Positions 41,260-49,334 of a DNA stretch of 49,334 nucleotides are shown one piece after another (position 1 is the first letter of the stretch; each line of letters opens with the position of its first letter). A program made the position numbers and the translations under genes. This DNA comes from Chloroflexota bacterium (GTDB lineage Bacteria > Chloroflexota > Chloroflexia > Chloroflexales > Roseiflexaceae), in the NCBI GenBank assembly GCA_030550675.1, contig JAUQOW010000004.1, positions 1 through 49,334 on the forward strand, read 5' to 3'. The notes below the pieces were generated by a model. The model was not told the origin of the DNA. It saw nothing but the letters and a program-made list of their open reading frames with translations, and made no database searches.

Positions 41260-41882
41260 GGTTCAGGCTCAACAAACGACAGAAACAACAATTCGGCAAC
41301 TCCGATAATCAGTGCGACCAGCGCAACCGCGACCGGCGTCAGCGTTCGCAGACCAGCCAGAACGATCACCAACGCAGCCAGTAATCCAATCTCATACGCC
41401 TGGCGTCGCGCGCGGCGGCGATCGTAGCGTCGCGCCCGTTGCCTGAAGAGACGTTGCCCTGCTGCATAGAGCAACGGCATGGCAAGCGATGCACAGAACC
41501 AGAAAACCGCCAATGCCATTACCGCATATACGGGCGCATCCGGCGGAGACAGTAACCACGCAGTCGGCGGCGGCACGAATGCCAGCGTATACAGGAGCAG
41601 CGCCGTTCCAGCGACTCCCTCGACTGCCAGACCCGTCAGCCGAAACTGGCGCTCAACTGGCGCAAATGTCAGCACGGCGGCTGTGATAACCAGTATATAA
41701 TATACCATGCGTTCTGGCGCATCGTGCGGTTGTCGGCGGTCAACGCTTCCCCAGATCAGCATCGTTAATGCGCCAGCCCAGCATAAGCCTGCAAGCGCCG
41801 CAAGCAACAACACGACCCGCCGTGAGAGCGGCGAGGTCGCAGATCCGGTTTCACCTTCCTCGAACGAAACAGAACGGCGCAT
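41256..41882 (-). CDS. Hypothetical membrane protein (208 aa)
   Basis: Hydrophobic segments at RVVLLLAALAGLCWAGALTM, YILVITAAVLTF, VAGTALLLYTLAFV, YAVMALAVFWFCASLAMPLL and GLLAALVIVLAGL/VALVALIIGVAELLFL, with a very basic loop (RLFRQRARRYDRRRARRQAY) between the fourth and fifth. Six or so helices in total. No recognised family. Coupled by overlapping codons to both neighbours (TGATG with the PDZ gene, ATGA with tyrA). Function unknown. Confidence 0.75.
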   Translation of the reverse strand: MRRSVSFEEGETGSATSPLSRRVVLLLAALAGLCWAGALTMLIWGSVDRRQPHDAPERMVYYILVITAAVLTFAPVERQFRLTGLAVEGVAGTALLLYTLAFVPPPTAWLLSPPDAPVYAVMALAVFWFCASLAMPLLYAAGQRLFRQRARRYDRRRARRQAYEIGLLAALVIVLAGLRTLTPVAVALVALIIGVAELLFLSFVEPEP

Positions 41883-42361
41883 CACAGGTCAGCCGGTTCC
41901 TCACCGCGCGCGGTGTAGTACACGCCGAGATAGGGCAGCCGCGGATTGCCAGGGAACGCGCCAAGCGCCACAGTGATCGTCTGCTCGCCGCGATCGCGGA
42001 GAATAGTCAGGCGAACAGTATCCCCCGCACGGTAGCGTAAGAGTTGATCGCGCAGATCGCGCGCGTCCTGCACGTACACTCCCTCGATCGCCACAATCAC
42101 ATCGCCGCGCGCTACGCCTGCGCGCGCCGCCGGACCGCTGCGATCCAGGCGCGTCACCAGGACGCCAAGATCCGGCAGAACCGGTTGCAATGCAGCGGTT
42201 GCGCTCAGTTCGAGGCGCGCCTCGCGTCGTCCGATATCGCGCCCGGCGACCCAGCCGCCGATGCCTGCAAACACCCCGCACCAGAGGCACAAAAACGCTG
42301 CGGCGACCAGCCCCGCAATCCACCAGCGTCGATCCAATGGTCTGGACGAACTTTCGGTCAT
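41882..42361 (-). CDS. Membrane-anchored PDZ-domain protein
   Basis: 159 residues: a single N-terminal membrane helix (WWIAGLVAAAFLCLWCGVF) acts as an uncleaved anchor, followed by an extracytoplasmic PDZ domain (LGVLVTRLDRSGPAARAGVA, GDVIVAIEGVYVQDARDL, YRAGDTVRLTILRDRGEQ). No protease domain, unlike HtrA, so a protein-interaction module. Start chosen at ATG 42361 (MTESSSRPLDRR); ATGs at 42373 and 42376 are alternatives, but they sit at the edge of the tandem array and none has a good ribosome site. Longer frames upstream translate the repeats. Confidence 0.85.
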   Translation of the reverse strand: MTESSSRPLDRRWWIAGLVAAAFLCLWCGVFAGIGGWVAGRDIGRREARLELSATAALQPVLPDLGVLVTRLDRSGPAARAGVARGDVIVAIEGVYVQDARDLRDQLLRYRAGDTVRLTILRDRGEQTITVALGAFPGNPRLPYLGVYYTARGEEPADL

Positions 42362-42375
42362 GGGCGACGACATCA

Positions 42376-42732
42376 TCCACGAAGGACGCGAAGATCCACG
42401 AAGGACAGGTTGCACATTTCGCTTTGCCGACTGCAACGCTGGCGTGTGCACTATGGAACGCATGCATGACCCGTGCGCCACTGGCGCGCCCCTGCCGCCT
42501 CCTTCCTCCGCCCGCCGTAGTGTATCCACGAAGGACGCGAAGATCCACGAAGGACAGGTTGCACATTTCGCTTTGCCGACTGCAACGCTGGCGTGTGCAC
42601 TATGGAACGCATGCATGACCCGTGCGCCGCTGGCGCGCCCCTGCCGCCTCCTTCCTCCGCCCGCCGTAGTGTATCCACGAGGGACGCGAAGATCCACGAA
42701 GGACAGGTTGCACATTTCGCTTTGCCGACTGC
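42376..42732. repeat. 149-bp tandem repeat array (2.4 copies)
   Basis: Units start at 42376, 42525 and 42674, exactly 149 bp apart. The first two differ at only a few positions and the third is truncated at about 42732. Each contains TCCACGAAGGACGCGAAG and TCCACGAAGGACAGG. That core is the complement of the CCTTCGTGGA core in the 97-bp array at 5277. It fills the gap between the PDZ gene and the glycosyltransferase. No spacers. Confidence 0.9.
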
Positions 42733-42778
42733 ACCCTTCAGCCCGCGATGAACGCGCCTCTTGCCTCGCGCCTCAATG

Positions 42779-44077
42779 CTACACCCGTCTGCCCGGTAAC
42801 GGTCGCCTCCAGCGTCCCAATCCTCGAATGCGCGGCAGGCGCAATCGTCGCACAAGCGCGCGCGGTCGCGGCAGGCGCACCGACGGCAGACGCAGGCGGC
42901 GACGGCGGCGGACTGGCGGCGCCAGGTGCAACTGCTCCAGCAGAATCGAGGCGATCTGCGCCGCGCCGTCGCGCGGAACCGCATCGACCAGGCGCGCCGT
43001 CACCGCTGCATACGTGGAGGGTTCCATCAATTCCGCCAGCGTCGGCACAATGCGATCAATCGTCGGGCAGAACAGCCCCAATTCATGGTTGAGCACAAAG
43101 TCGATGTTGCCGCGCTCCTGCATGCCGACCGCCTGCGTCACAATCACCGGGCGCCGCATCACCAGCGCCTCCATCAGCGTGCCAGGACCCGCCTTCGAGA
43201 TCACGATGTCGCTGGCAGCCATCAACTCTTCCATGTTCGTCACGAAGCCGAAGATGTGCACATTCGGACCAAAGCCGCTCTGCTCGAGGCGCTCGCGCAA
43301 CGCCGCATTGCGCCCGGTGACGACCAGCAACTGCAACTGCGGATACGCCGTGTGAATATTGCGCACCAGTTGCTCCATATTGCCAGACCCCACCCCGCCG
43401 CTGGTGATCAGCACCGTGAAGAGATCCGGCGTAAGACCGAGGTTTGCCTGCGCAGCGTCGCGGCTCTGATGGTATGCAGCGAACTTGGGGTGAACGGGGA
43501 AGCCGGTGCGCACCAGTTTACTCTCCGGCATCCCCAGGCGGCGCATCCGCTCATAGGCTTCATCGGTAGGGACAATGCACAATTCTGCATCCGGGTCCGC
43601 CCACGATGCATGGAGACTCACCAGATCGGTCACAACCGTGATAAAACGAAACGAGAGACGGTAGGTGCGGCGCGTATTACCGATCAGGCGGTTGAGCAAT
43701 GGATGCACCGACACCACCAGCGTCGGGCGAATCTCCTCCAGCACGCGCAGGATATTGCGGTGCGCTGCGAAATAGACGACTTTCGTCAACGCATCAATGC
43801 GCCGCCGCCCGTCAGTCAGACGATACAGCGTATCGTAGAGCGGCAGCCAGCGTGTTGAGAGTTTATCGTAGACGACCGGCGCATTCCGCACGACCGGAAC
43901 GCCGGTATGCGTAAAAATGTCGATGATGTGCGTTTCAACCGTATCGCCCACACGCTGCTCGATGGCGGCTGCAATCGCCTGCGCTCCTGAACGATGGCCC
44001 CCGCCGGTGTCGGAGATGGCGAACAGAATCCGGGGTGTGCTGCCGGTTGGCGGCTCTCTATGCACTACATCAGACAT
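42779..44077 (-). CDS. GT28-family glycosyltransferase, MGDG-synthase-like
   Basis: 432 residues, GT-B fold membrane-associated enzyme of the monogalactosyldiacylglycerol synthase/processive diacylglycerol glucosyltransferase group. ILFAISDTGGGHRSGAQAIA is the lipid-acceptor loop signature. HPLLNRLIGNT, VVTDLVSLHASWADPDAELC and VLITSGGVGSGNMEQLV follow. MAASDIVISKAGPGTLMEAL and MQERGNIDFVLNHELG form the nucleotide-sugar site. An unusual C-terminal tail of about 50 residues consists of Arg with Leu, Pro and Val, likely binding acidic membranes. ATG 44077 is preferred to GTG 44086. Galactolipids are expected in such phototrophs. Confidence 0.9.
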   Translation of the reverse strand: MSDVVHREPPTGSTPRILFAISDTGGGHRSGAQAIAAAIEQRVGDTVETHIIDIFTHTGVPVVRNAPVVYDKLSTRWLPLYDTLYRLTDGRRRIDALTKVVYFAAHRNILRVLEEIRPTLVVSVHPLLNRLIGNTRRTYRLSFRFITVVTDLVSLHASWADPDAELCIVPTDEAYERMRRLGMPESKLVRTGFPVHPKFAAYHQSRDAAQANLGLTPDLFTVLITSGGVGSGNMEQLVRNIHTAYPQLQLLVVTGRNAALRERLEQSGFGPNVHIFGFVTNMEELMAASDIVISKAGPGTLMEALVMRRPVIVTQAVGMQERGNIDFVLNHELGLFCPTIDRIVPTLAELMEPSTYAAVTARLVDAVPRDGAAQIASILLEQLHLAPPVRRRRRLRLPSVRLPRPRALVRRLRLPRIRGLGRWRRPLPGRRV

Positions 44078-44201
44078 GGTGAACACTGCCAGTGTCGCCG
44101 ACAGGTACGAAGGCTTACGAAGGTCGGCGCATCATTATGGTGCATTGTTTCCGGCGTCATCGTACCACACCGTTTCGTAACGTGCAAAACGGCGTTGAGA
44201 T

Positions 44202-44230
44202 TTGCCCGCCCCCCGCTTGTGTGCTATACT
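44202..44230 (+). promoter_or_regulatory. Promoter of rpsB
   Basis: TTGCCC (44202-44207), 17 bp, TGC-TATACT (TATACT at 44225-44230), a good -10 with an extended TG. The predicted leader is about 150 nt long and GC-rich; it may fold, but I see no recognised riboswitch. Confidence 0.65.
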
Positions 44231-44388
44231 ACCAGACGGCGCGCTGCGGCGCGCTTCATTACACACATCGCTCTGGCGTCGCCTCTCCTGCCGGCAAGCG
44301 CCGGTCGTGCGACGCCTGCAGGGGCGATGGAGGCATTCGCGTGGCAGGCGAGCGTCTGCCAGTCTGAAGCACAAGGAGGAATCCAGGC

Positions 44389-45180
44389 ATGACCCAGGGA
44401 GTGCAGCGGCTCGTGTCGATGCGGGCGCTGCTCGAGGCAGGAGCGCATTTCGGGCATCAGACGAAGCGGTGGAATCCAAAAATGCGGCCGTACATCTTTA
44501 CGGCGCGCAATGGCATCCACATCATCGATCTACAAAAGACGATCACCGGACTGACGGCGGCATACCAGTTCATCGTCGAGACCGTCGCAGCTGGCGACAA
44601 GGTCCTGTTTGTCGGCACCAAGAAGCAGGCGCAGGAGACGATCGCCGAAGAAGCGACGCGCGCCGGGCAGTTCTATGTGACGCAGCGCTGGCTAGGAGGG
44701 ACGCTGACCAATTTTGTGACCATCCGCAAGCGGCTGCAATACCTGAAAGATCTCGAAGGGCAGCGCGAGCGCGGCGAGTTCAACAAACTGACGAAAGCCG
44801 AAGCGCTCAAGCGCGATGCAGAGATCGAAAAGCTCAACAAAGTCTTTGGCGGCATCAAAACGATGGAGCGATTGCCGGGCGCGTTGTTCATCGTTGATCC
44901 GCACAAGGAAGACCTCGCGGTCAAAGAAGCCAATAAAGTCGGCATTCCGATCGTGGCGATGGTTGACACCAATTGCGATCCCGATCTGATCGACTATGTC
45001 ATCCCCTGTAACGACGATGCCATCCGCAGCATTCGTCTGATCGCCGCGAAGATCGCCGATGCCGCCATTGAGGGTCAAAACCGGCGCGAGTCGCTCCAGG
45101 CGGATATGCCGCAGGGCGGCGCGTATGAACAGGCAATGACCGAACGCATGATCGCCGCGGAAGCCGAGGCGGTCGAGTAG
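44389..45180 (+). CDS. rpsB: 30S ribosomal protein S2
   Basis: 263 residues. [20 protein letters not shown] followed by [20 protein letters not shown] is the S2 hallmark, with [35 protein letters not shown] and [20 protein letters not shown] also conserved. A normal-length protein of the small-subunit head. AAGGAGG lies 10 nt before ATG 44389. First gene of the standard rpsB-tsf-pyrH-frr cluster. Confidence 0.98.
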   Translation: MTQGVQRLVSMRALLEAGAHFGHQTKRWNPKMRPYIFTARNGIHIIDLQKTITGLTAAYQFIVETVAAGDKVLFVGTKKQAQETIAEEATRAGQFYVTQRWLGGTLTNFVTIRKRLQYLKDLEGQRERGEFNKLTKAEALKRDAEIEKLNKVFGGIKTMERLPGALFIVDPHKEDLAVKEANKVGIPIVAMVDTNCDPDLIDYVIPCNDDAIRSIRLIAAKIADAAIEGQNRRESLQADMPQGGAYEQAMTERMIAAEAEAVE

Positions 45181-45202
45181 TACGATGGTGCAAGAGAGGC
45201 AA

Positions 45203-45247
45203 GGAAGACTGAAGGCAGCAGCGCCGCCTTCGATCTTCCCTGTTTTT
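45203..45247 (+). terminator. Terminator-like hairpin between rpsB and tsf
   Basis: GGAAGACTGAAGGC (45203-45216) pairs with GCCTTCGATCTTCC (45226-45239) apart from a two-base internal mismatch, and CTGTTTTTA follows. Such an intergenic hairpin would lower expression of tsf and downstream genes relative to rpsB. Confidence 0.65.
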
Positions 45248-45269
45248 ATGTCAGAGAGAAGGGGTCATC

Positions 45270-45800
45270 GTGGCTGAAATTACCGCTCAAATGGTGAAGG
45301 AACTGCGCGAGCGCACCGGCGCGGGCGTGAAGGAGTGCAGGGATATTCTCGAGCAGACCAACGGCGATTTCGAGAAGGCGATCGAGGAGTTGCGCAAGCG
45401 CGGTTTGCGTGTGAGCGACAAGGTCGCCGGGCGCGAGGCGAAGGAAGGGCGCATCGAAGTCTACGTACATCACGGTGCGCGGGTCGCCGCAATGGTTGAA
45501 CTGAATTGCGAGACCGATTTCGTGGCGCGCACCGATGATTTCATTCAGTTGGCGCGCGACATCGCCATGCAGGTCGCAGCCATGAATCCGCGCTATGTCC
45601 GCGTCGAGGATGTGCCCGAAAGCGAGATTGCCGCCAGCGGGTTGTCGCCGGAGCAGTTCTATCGGGAGCACGTACTGCTGAAGCAGGTGTTCATTAAGGA
45701 CTCGTCGCAGACGATTGAAGAAAAGATCCAGGCGGCAATAGCAAAGATCCGCGAGAACATTGTCGTGCGGCGCTTCGTTCGCTATGAAATTGGCGGCTGA
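45270..45800 (+). CDS. tsf: Elongation factor Ts (short form)
   Basis: 176 residues; guanine-nucleotide exchange factor for EF-Tu. The N-terminal UBA-like domain TAQMVKELRERTGAGVKECR and the core segment VAAMVELNCETDFVARTDDF are diagnostic. The protein is the short type with a single dimerisation subdomain, about 100 residues less than the E. coli form, as in Thermus. Start GTG 45270, with AAGGGG before it; the Val-initiated MAEITAQ reading fits the family. Confidence 0.96.
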   Translation: MAEITAQMVKELRERTGAGVKECRDILEQTNGDFEKAIEELRKRGLRVSDKVAGREAKEGRIEVYVHHGARVAAMVELNCETDFVARTDDFIQLARDIAMQVAAMNPRYVRVEDVPESEIAASGLSPEQFYREHVLLKQVFIKDSSQTIEEKIQAAIAKIRENIVVRRFVRYEIGG

Positions 45801-45991
45801 GCGCCCATCCGCATATCCCTGCACTGTTGTCAGCGCGAGACGCGCCAGCGCCGCTCATCGCAGCGTAGCGCGGTTGGAGCGAATTCCCGCACGACCAAAG
45901 GCTGCTTCGCTTGTGCGAGCGTATGTGAAAGAGACTGGCTCGAAACATATCCTTGTCGGACAAACGGTTGCGCCTGGTGTGTGGAGGCATC

Positions 45992-46723
45992 ATGGCTGAA
46001 CCTCGATATCGCCGCATTCTGCTCAAACTGAGCGGCGAAGCGCTTGCAGGCGGCGGCGCTCACTCAATCGACCCGCAAATGCTCGAGTATTACGCGCAGG
46101 AGATAGAGCGCGTCCTTCGACTTGGCGTGCAGGTCGCGGTTGTGCTGGGCGGGGGAAATATTTGGCGCGGCAATCAGGCGATCGCGCGCGGCATGGACGC
46201 GGCGCAATCGCATTACATGGGCATGCTGGCGACGATCATTAATGCACTGGCGCTCCAGGACGCACTGGAGCGCCGGGGCGTCTTTACACGCGCCATGACT
46301 GCAATTAAAATGGATGAAGTCGCTGAGCCGTATATTCGCCGACGCGCCACGCGCCACCTGGAAAAGGGGCGCGTTATTATCCTCGCTGCTGGCACGGGCA
46401 ATCCGTACTTCACAACCGACAGCGCGGCGGCGCTGCGCGCGGCGGAGATCCATGCCGAGATTATTCTGATGGCAAAGAACGGCGTTGACGGCGTCTACAG
46501 CGCCGATCCGCGTCGATACCCGGACGCGAAGCGTTTTGAGTATATCAGTTATATGGAAGCGCTGAGCCGCGGGCTGACCGTGATGGATAGCACAGCTCTG
46601 ACATTTTGCATGGATAATAATATTCCCATCATTGTGTTCGATCCGCTGACGCCGGGCAATATCGAGCGGATCGTCCTGGGTGAGCACGTCGGTACGCTGG
46701 TCAGCAATCATCCGTCGCAGTAA
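45992..46723 (+). CDS. pyrH: UMP kinase
   Basis: 243 residues, bacterial UMP kinase of the amino-acid-kinase fold making [76 protein letters not shown] and [12 protein letters not shown] are the standard motifs. ATG 45992 with GGAGG 5-6 nt upstream; an in-frame ATG at 45953 has no ribosome site. The 190 bp before it show no gene. Confidence 0.96.
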   Translation: MAEPRYRRILLKLSGEALAGGGAHSIDPQMLEYYAQEIERVLRLGVQVAVVLGGGNIWRGNQAIARGMDAAQSHYMGMLATIINALALQDALERRGVFTRAMTAIKMDEVAEPYIRRRATRHLEKGRVIILAAGTGNPYFTTDSAAALRAAEIHAEIILMAKNGVDGVYSADPRRYPDAKRFEYISYMEALSRGLTVMDSTALTFCMDNNIPIIVFDPLTPGNIERIVLGEHVGTLVSNHPSQ

Positions 46724-46822
46724 GCGGCATCCGGCGCATCGGCGACCGGCGGCGTTGAGAGGAGGCGGCAGGGGCGGCATTGGGCGTCCGCCCTTGCACG
46801 TAGATGGAAACGAGGAAAACGT

Positions 46823-47380
46823 ATGGTCAACGACGTCCTGCGTGAGGCTGAAAGCCGAATGAAAAAGGCGACCGAGGCGCTGCGCAACCATCTGGCGACT
46901 ATCCGCACGGGGCGGGCGACGCCAGCGCTGGTGGAGCATTTGCATGTCGAGGCGTATGGCGCGACGCTGCCGCTTAATCAACTTGCCACTATTACTGTGC
47001 CTGAGCCGCGCATGCTGGTGATCCAGCCGTTCGACGCCAACACGGTCAAGGCGATTACCAAGGCGATCATGAACTCCGAACTTGGCATCACCCCCACCGA
47101 CGATGGACGCCTGATTCGCCTGGCGATTCCGCAGTTGACCGAAGCACGGCGCAAGGAGTTGACAAAACTGGTGCGCGCGCGCGTTGAGGAGTCGAAGGTG
47201 GCGCTGCGCAACATCCGCCGGGAGGCGCTCGAAGATCTGCGCGACCTGGAGCACGAAAAGATGATCTCGGAGGACGAGCATCGCCGCGCTCAGGAAAAGT
47301 TGCAGGAATTGACCGATCGCTACGTGCGTGAACTCGATCACATCGGGGCGGTCAAAGAAGCTGAAGTGATGGAAATCTGA
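46823..47380 (+). CDS. frr: Ribosome recycling factor
   Basis: 185 residues, normal length; splits post-termination ribosomes with [23 protein letters not shown] with [52 protein letters not shown] and [20 protein letters not shown] are all RRF signatures. Start ATG 46823; GAGG lies 10 nt before it. Follows pyrH by 99 bp, as in many bacteria. Confidence 0.97.
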   Translation: MVNDVLREAESRMKKATEALRNHLATIRTGRATPALVEHLHVEAYGATLPLNQLATITVPEPRMLVIQPFDANTVKAITKAIMNSELGITPTDDGRLIRLAIPQLTEARRKELTKLVRARVEESKVALRNIRREALEDLRDLEHEKMISEDEHRRAQEKLQELTDRYVRELDHIGAVKEAEVMEI

Positions 47381-47412
47381 TCCGCGCCGGCGCGGACGGC
47401 GCCGGCGCGGAT
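47380..47412 (+). terminator. 14-bp GC-rich hairpin at the frr stop codon
   Basis: ATCCGCGCCGGCGC (47380-47393) and GCGCCGGCGCGGAT (47399-47412) pair perfectly around GGACG. There is no clear T tract (TTGTTCGCG follows), so it may pause or stabilise rather than fully terminate. Confidence 0.6.
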
Positions 47413-47490
47413 TGTTCGCGCTGCTGTGCGCCGCGCGCCAGCGCTCTGAATCAACTGCATACATCCATTTCGTGATAGGATACTGGTGAC

Positions 47491-48201
47491 ATGTCGCAGC
47501 GCGCACGCATTCCCCGGCATATTGCAATCATTATGGACGGGAATGGTCGCTGGGCGCGCCAGCGCCATTTGCCGCGCCTCGCCGGTCATCGCGCCGGGAC
47601 GGAGAATATTCGCCGGATTGTGACAGAGTGCGCCGAGCAGGGTGTGCAGTACCTGACGCTCTATGCGTTCTCGACTGAAAACTGGTCGCGACCGTCGGCG
47701 GAAGTCGATGGCTTGATGCGCATCCTGAGCGATTTTATCGACCGTGAGACGATCAATCTGCACCGCGAGGGCGCACGCTTGCGCCACCTTGGTCGCCTCG
47801 ATAACATTTCTGCAGAACTGCGCCAGAAAATCCTCGATGCGATTGAACTGACGCGCTATAATACCCGTATTACGCTGGCGGTCGCGTTCAATTACGGCGG
47901 ACGCGCCGACATCGTTGATGCGGTGCGTGAGTTGATCGCACTTGGCGTCCGACCTGAAGATGTGACGGAGGAGATGATCAGCGATCATCTCTCGACCCGC
48001 GGGATGCCCGACCCCGATCTGATCATTCGGACAAGCGGCGAGTGGCGCCTCTCGAATTTTCTGATCTGGCAGGCCGCCTACAGCGAATACTGGACAACGC
48101 CGGTCTACTGGCCCGATTTCAGTCCTGAACATCTGCGTCAGGCCATTCACGACTATGGACAACGCGAACGCCGCTTCGGCGGACTCTCAGAGGAATCCTA
48201 G
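47491..48201 (+). CDS. uppS: Undecaprenyl diphosphate synthase (cis-prenyltransferase)
   Basis: 236 residues; builds the C55 lipid carrier for cell-wall synthesis from FPP and [23 protein letters not shown] has the catalytic Asp. [26 protein letters not shown] and [20 protein letters not shown] with the following WQ are the conserved regions. ATG 47491; GATACT lies 6 nt before it and GGTGA is only a poor ribosome site, so it too might be leaderless. Overlaps cdsA by 47 nt. Confidence 0.96.
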   Translation: MSQRARIPRHIAIIMDGNGRWARQRHLPRLAGHRAGTENIRRIVTECAEQGVQYLTLYAFSTENWSRPSAEVDGLMRILSDFIDRETINLHREGARLRHLGRLDNISAELRQKILDAIELTRYNTRITLAVAFNYGGRADIVDAVRELIALGVRPEDVTEEMISDHLSTRGMPDPDLIIRTSGEWRLSNFLIWQAAYSEYWTTPVYWPDFSPEHLRQAIHDYGQRERRFGGLSEES

Positions 48202-49051
48202 CGCGTTGGTCCAGCGAGTGCTGAGCGCGGTCGTTCTGCTGCCGCTCGTGGTTGTCTGCGTGTGGTGGGGCTTCTGGCCCTTTACGATGCTGACGGTCGC
48301 GGCTGCGGTTGTCGGATTGAGCGAGTTGTATGCGGCGTTCAGCCACAGCGGATACCAGTCGAACTATGCCCTTGGCGCGGTCGTGGCGACGCTCGTGCTG
48401 AGTGCGATGATTGTGCGGGCGCTGACCGACGTCGATCTGCTGGCGCCTGCCCTCGGGCTGGCGGTGATGATCAGTCTGGCGGCGTGTGCATCGCACCACG
48501 CCCGGCATGGCGCGGTGGCGGAATGGGCGTTGACGCTCGGCGGCGCGCTCTATATCGGCGGTCTCCTGGGATTTCTGATCTTGCTCCGCGCTCTGGAAAC
48601 CCCGCTGCACAACGGATTGCTCGCTCCCCTTCAACCACAGCCCGGCGCCGCCTGGATCGCGCTGGTGTTAATGGCAACCTGGGGGCAGGATGTCTTCGCC
48701 TATTTCGTCGGTAAACGCTGGGGACGCCGCAGGATGGCGCCGTCGCTCAGTCCGCGTAAGACGTGGGAAGGCGCAGCGGGAGGGATGCTGGGCGCGCTCG
48801 CTGGCGCATTCCTGGCGCTGGCGCTGTTTGGTCTGCCGCTCTCGCTCTGGGCGACGGCGCTTATCGGAGTCGTCGCCGGTATCGCCGGACCGATCGGCGA
48901 TCTGTCCGAGTCGTTCATTAAGCGTCAGGCGGGCTTGAAAGACGCAGGCACCCTCATCCCTGGCCATGGCGGCATCCTGGATCGGATCGATAGCGTGCTG
49001 TTCAGCGCGCCAGCGATCTATATCACGCTTATGATCCTGGTGCAGAGGTGA
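48155..49051 (+). CDS. cdsA: Phosphatidate cytidylyltransferase (CDP-diacylglycerol synthase)
   Basis: 298 residues, integral membrane enzyme with about eight helices that activates phosphatidic acid with CTP. The C-terminal signature [20 protein letters not shown] followed by GILDRIDS is complete. [20 protein letters not shown] and [12 protein letters not shown] are also conserved. The ATG at 48155 makes a 47-nt overlap with uppS; an internal TTG or GTG start near 48204-48216 would remove it and lose about 20 polar residues, so the start is uncertain. Confidence 0.93.
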   Translation: MDNANAASADSQRNPSALVQRVLSAVVLLPLVVVCVWWGFWPFTMLTVAAAVVGLSELYAAFSHSGYQSNYALGAVVATLVLSAMIVRALTDVDLLAPALGLAVMISLAACASHHARHGAVAEWALTLGGALYIGGLLGFLILLRALETPLHNGLLAPLQPQPGAAWIALVLMATWGQDVFAYFVGKRWGRRRMAPSLSPRKTWEGAAGGMLGALAGAFLALALFGLPLSLWATALIGVVAGIAGPIGDLSESFIKRQAGLKDAGTLIPGHGGILDRIDSVLFSAPAIYITLMILVQR

Positions 49052-49158
49052 AGGGAACGGCGCGAGACGGCGGAGGGGCTGAAGAGGGGAAGGTTGAAGG
49101 CGGGAAGGTCAAGGGGTGAACGTTCGCTCTTAAACCCTAAACATTCAGGAATCGTGAT

Positions 49159-49334
49159 ATGTCCACACCCCGGTTGTCTGCACGCAATAAACGCTGGCTC
49201 GTCCAGGAGACGCCGCATGAGTTCATCGCCGCCTTTCGCCAGTTTCCGCCGCCGGTCGCTGCGGCGCTCTATCAACGCGGTCTGCGGAGCGAGGACGCTA
49301 TCCGGGAATTTTTCTCCCCCGACTATCGGCTGCA
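49159..49334 (+). CDS. recJ: Single-stranded-DNA exonuclease RecJ, N-terminal part
   Basis: 58 complete codons run off the window end. RWLVQETPHEFIAAFRQFPP followed by VAAALYQRGLRSEDAIREFF matches the start of RecJ (W...L...RG-x-x-x-x-x-x-x-x-F). The DHH catalytic motifs would lie beyond the window. AGGA lies 8 nt before ATG 49159. The preceding 107 bp contain GGGAAGGTTGAAGG microrepeat sequence. Confidence 0.8.
   Translation, partial: MSTPRLSARNKRWLVQETPHEFIAAFRQFPPPVAAALYQRGLRSEDAIREFFSPDYRL

Noticed and set aside
42190-43355. Long plus-strand and minus-strand frames through the 149-bp array
   Set aside because: They repeat the same peptide for each DNA unit and overlap well-supported genes; they are repeat translation.

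Overview
The window looks like a chromosome segment of a GC-rich member of the Chloroflexota, most likely a Roseiflexus-type filamentous anoxygenic phototroph. This is inferred from overall protein character, the archaeal-type FBP aldolase/phosphatase, a MeaB plus cobalamin-binding mutase subunit pair, an MGDG-synthase-like glycosyltransferase, and spacers full of short dispersed palindromes. No 16S gene is present, so the genus call is an inference.

Layout. 1-991: end of a Dpp/Opp-type ABC permease pair. 992-3604: a gene-poor tract with a DUF499 relic, palindromic repeats, tRNA-Leu(TAA), fabZ and a second decayed gene. 3637-5160: an orphan sensor kinase behind a 97-bp tandem array. 5532-11492: a LarA-like protein, a MazF-type toxin-antitoxin pair, an S9 peptidase, a GH16-like protein and a nitrilase. 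11521-16633: FBP aldolase/phosphatase, a membrane protein, a GNAT protein and an RraA-like protein, separated by repeat-rich spacers that include a 118-bp MITE-like element.

16666-23527 is a six-gene minus-strand operon and the best candidate for an undescribed system. In order of transcription it encodes a cupin protein, a zinc-ribbon membrane protein and its paralogue (both with an HDAS-x-x-G motif and a terminal M-S/T-W-P motif), a membrane protein with a Trp/Asp/Gly/Ser-rich tail, an asparagine-synthetase-like enzyme lacking the glutaminase cysteine, and a possible ATP-grasp-like protein. A YefM/YoeB module lies divergently upstream.

24286-32065 has a methionine/one-carbon theme: a Met-rich leader ORF plus terminator ahead of metG, a small membrane protein, a metallo-beta-lactamase-fold hydrolase, a Na/Pi-cotransporter-like protein and a universal stress protein, then metF overlapping an aspartate-kinase homologue with altered catalytic motifs. 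32156-44077 carries rsmI, a hybrid histidine kinase, a PLP aminotransferase, an HD-domain protein, a second copy of the 118-bp element, meaB with a cobalamin-binding mutase subunit, tyrA, a membrane protein, a PDZ protein behind a 149-bp tandem array, and the glycosyltransferase. 44225-49334 is the conserved translation and envelope block rpsB-tsf-pyrH-frr-uppS-cdsA, followed by the start of recJ.

Several start codons (sensor kinase, metG leader ORF, metF, rsmI) sit 6-7 nt after a good -10 hexamer, suggesting leaderless transcripts.
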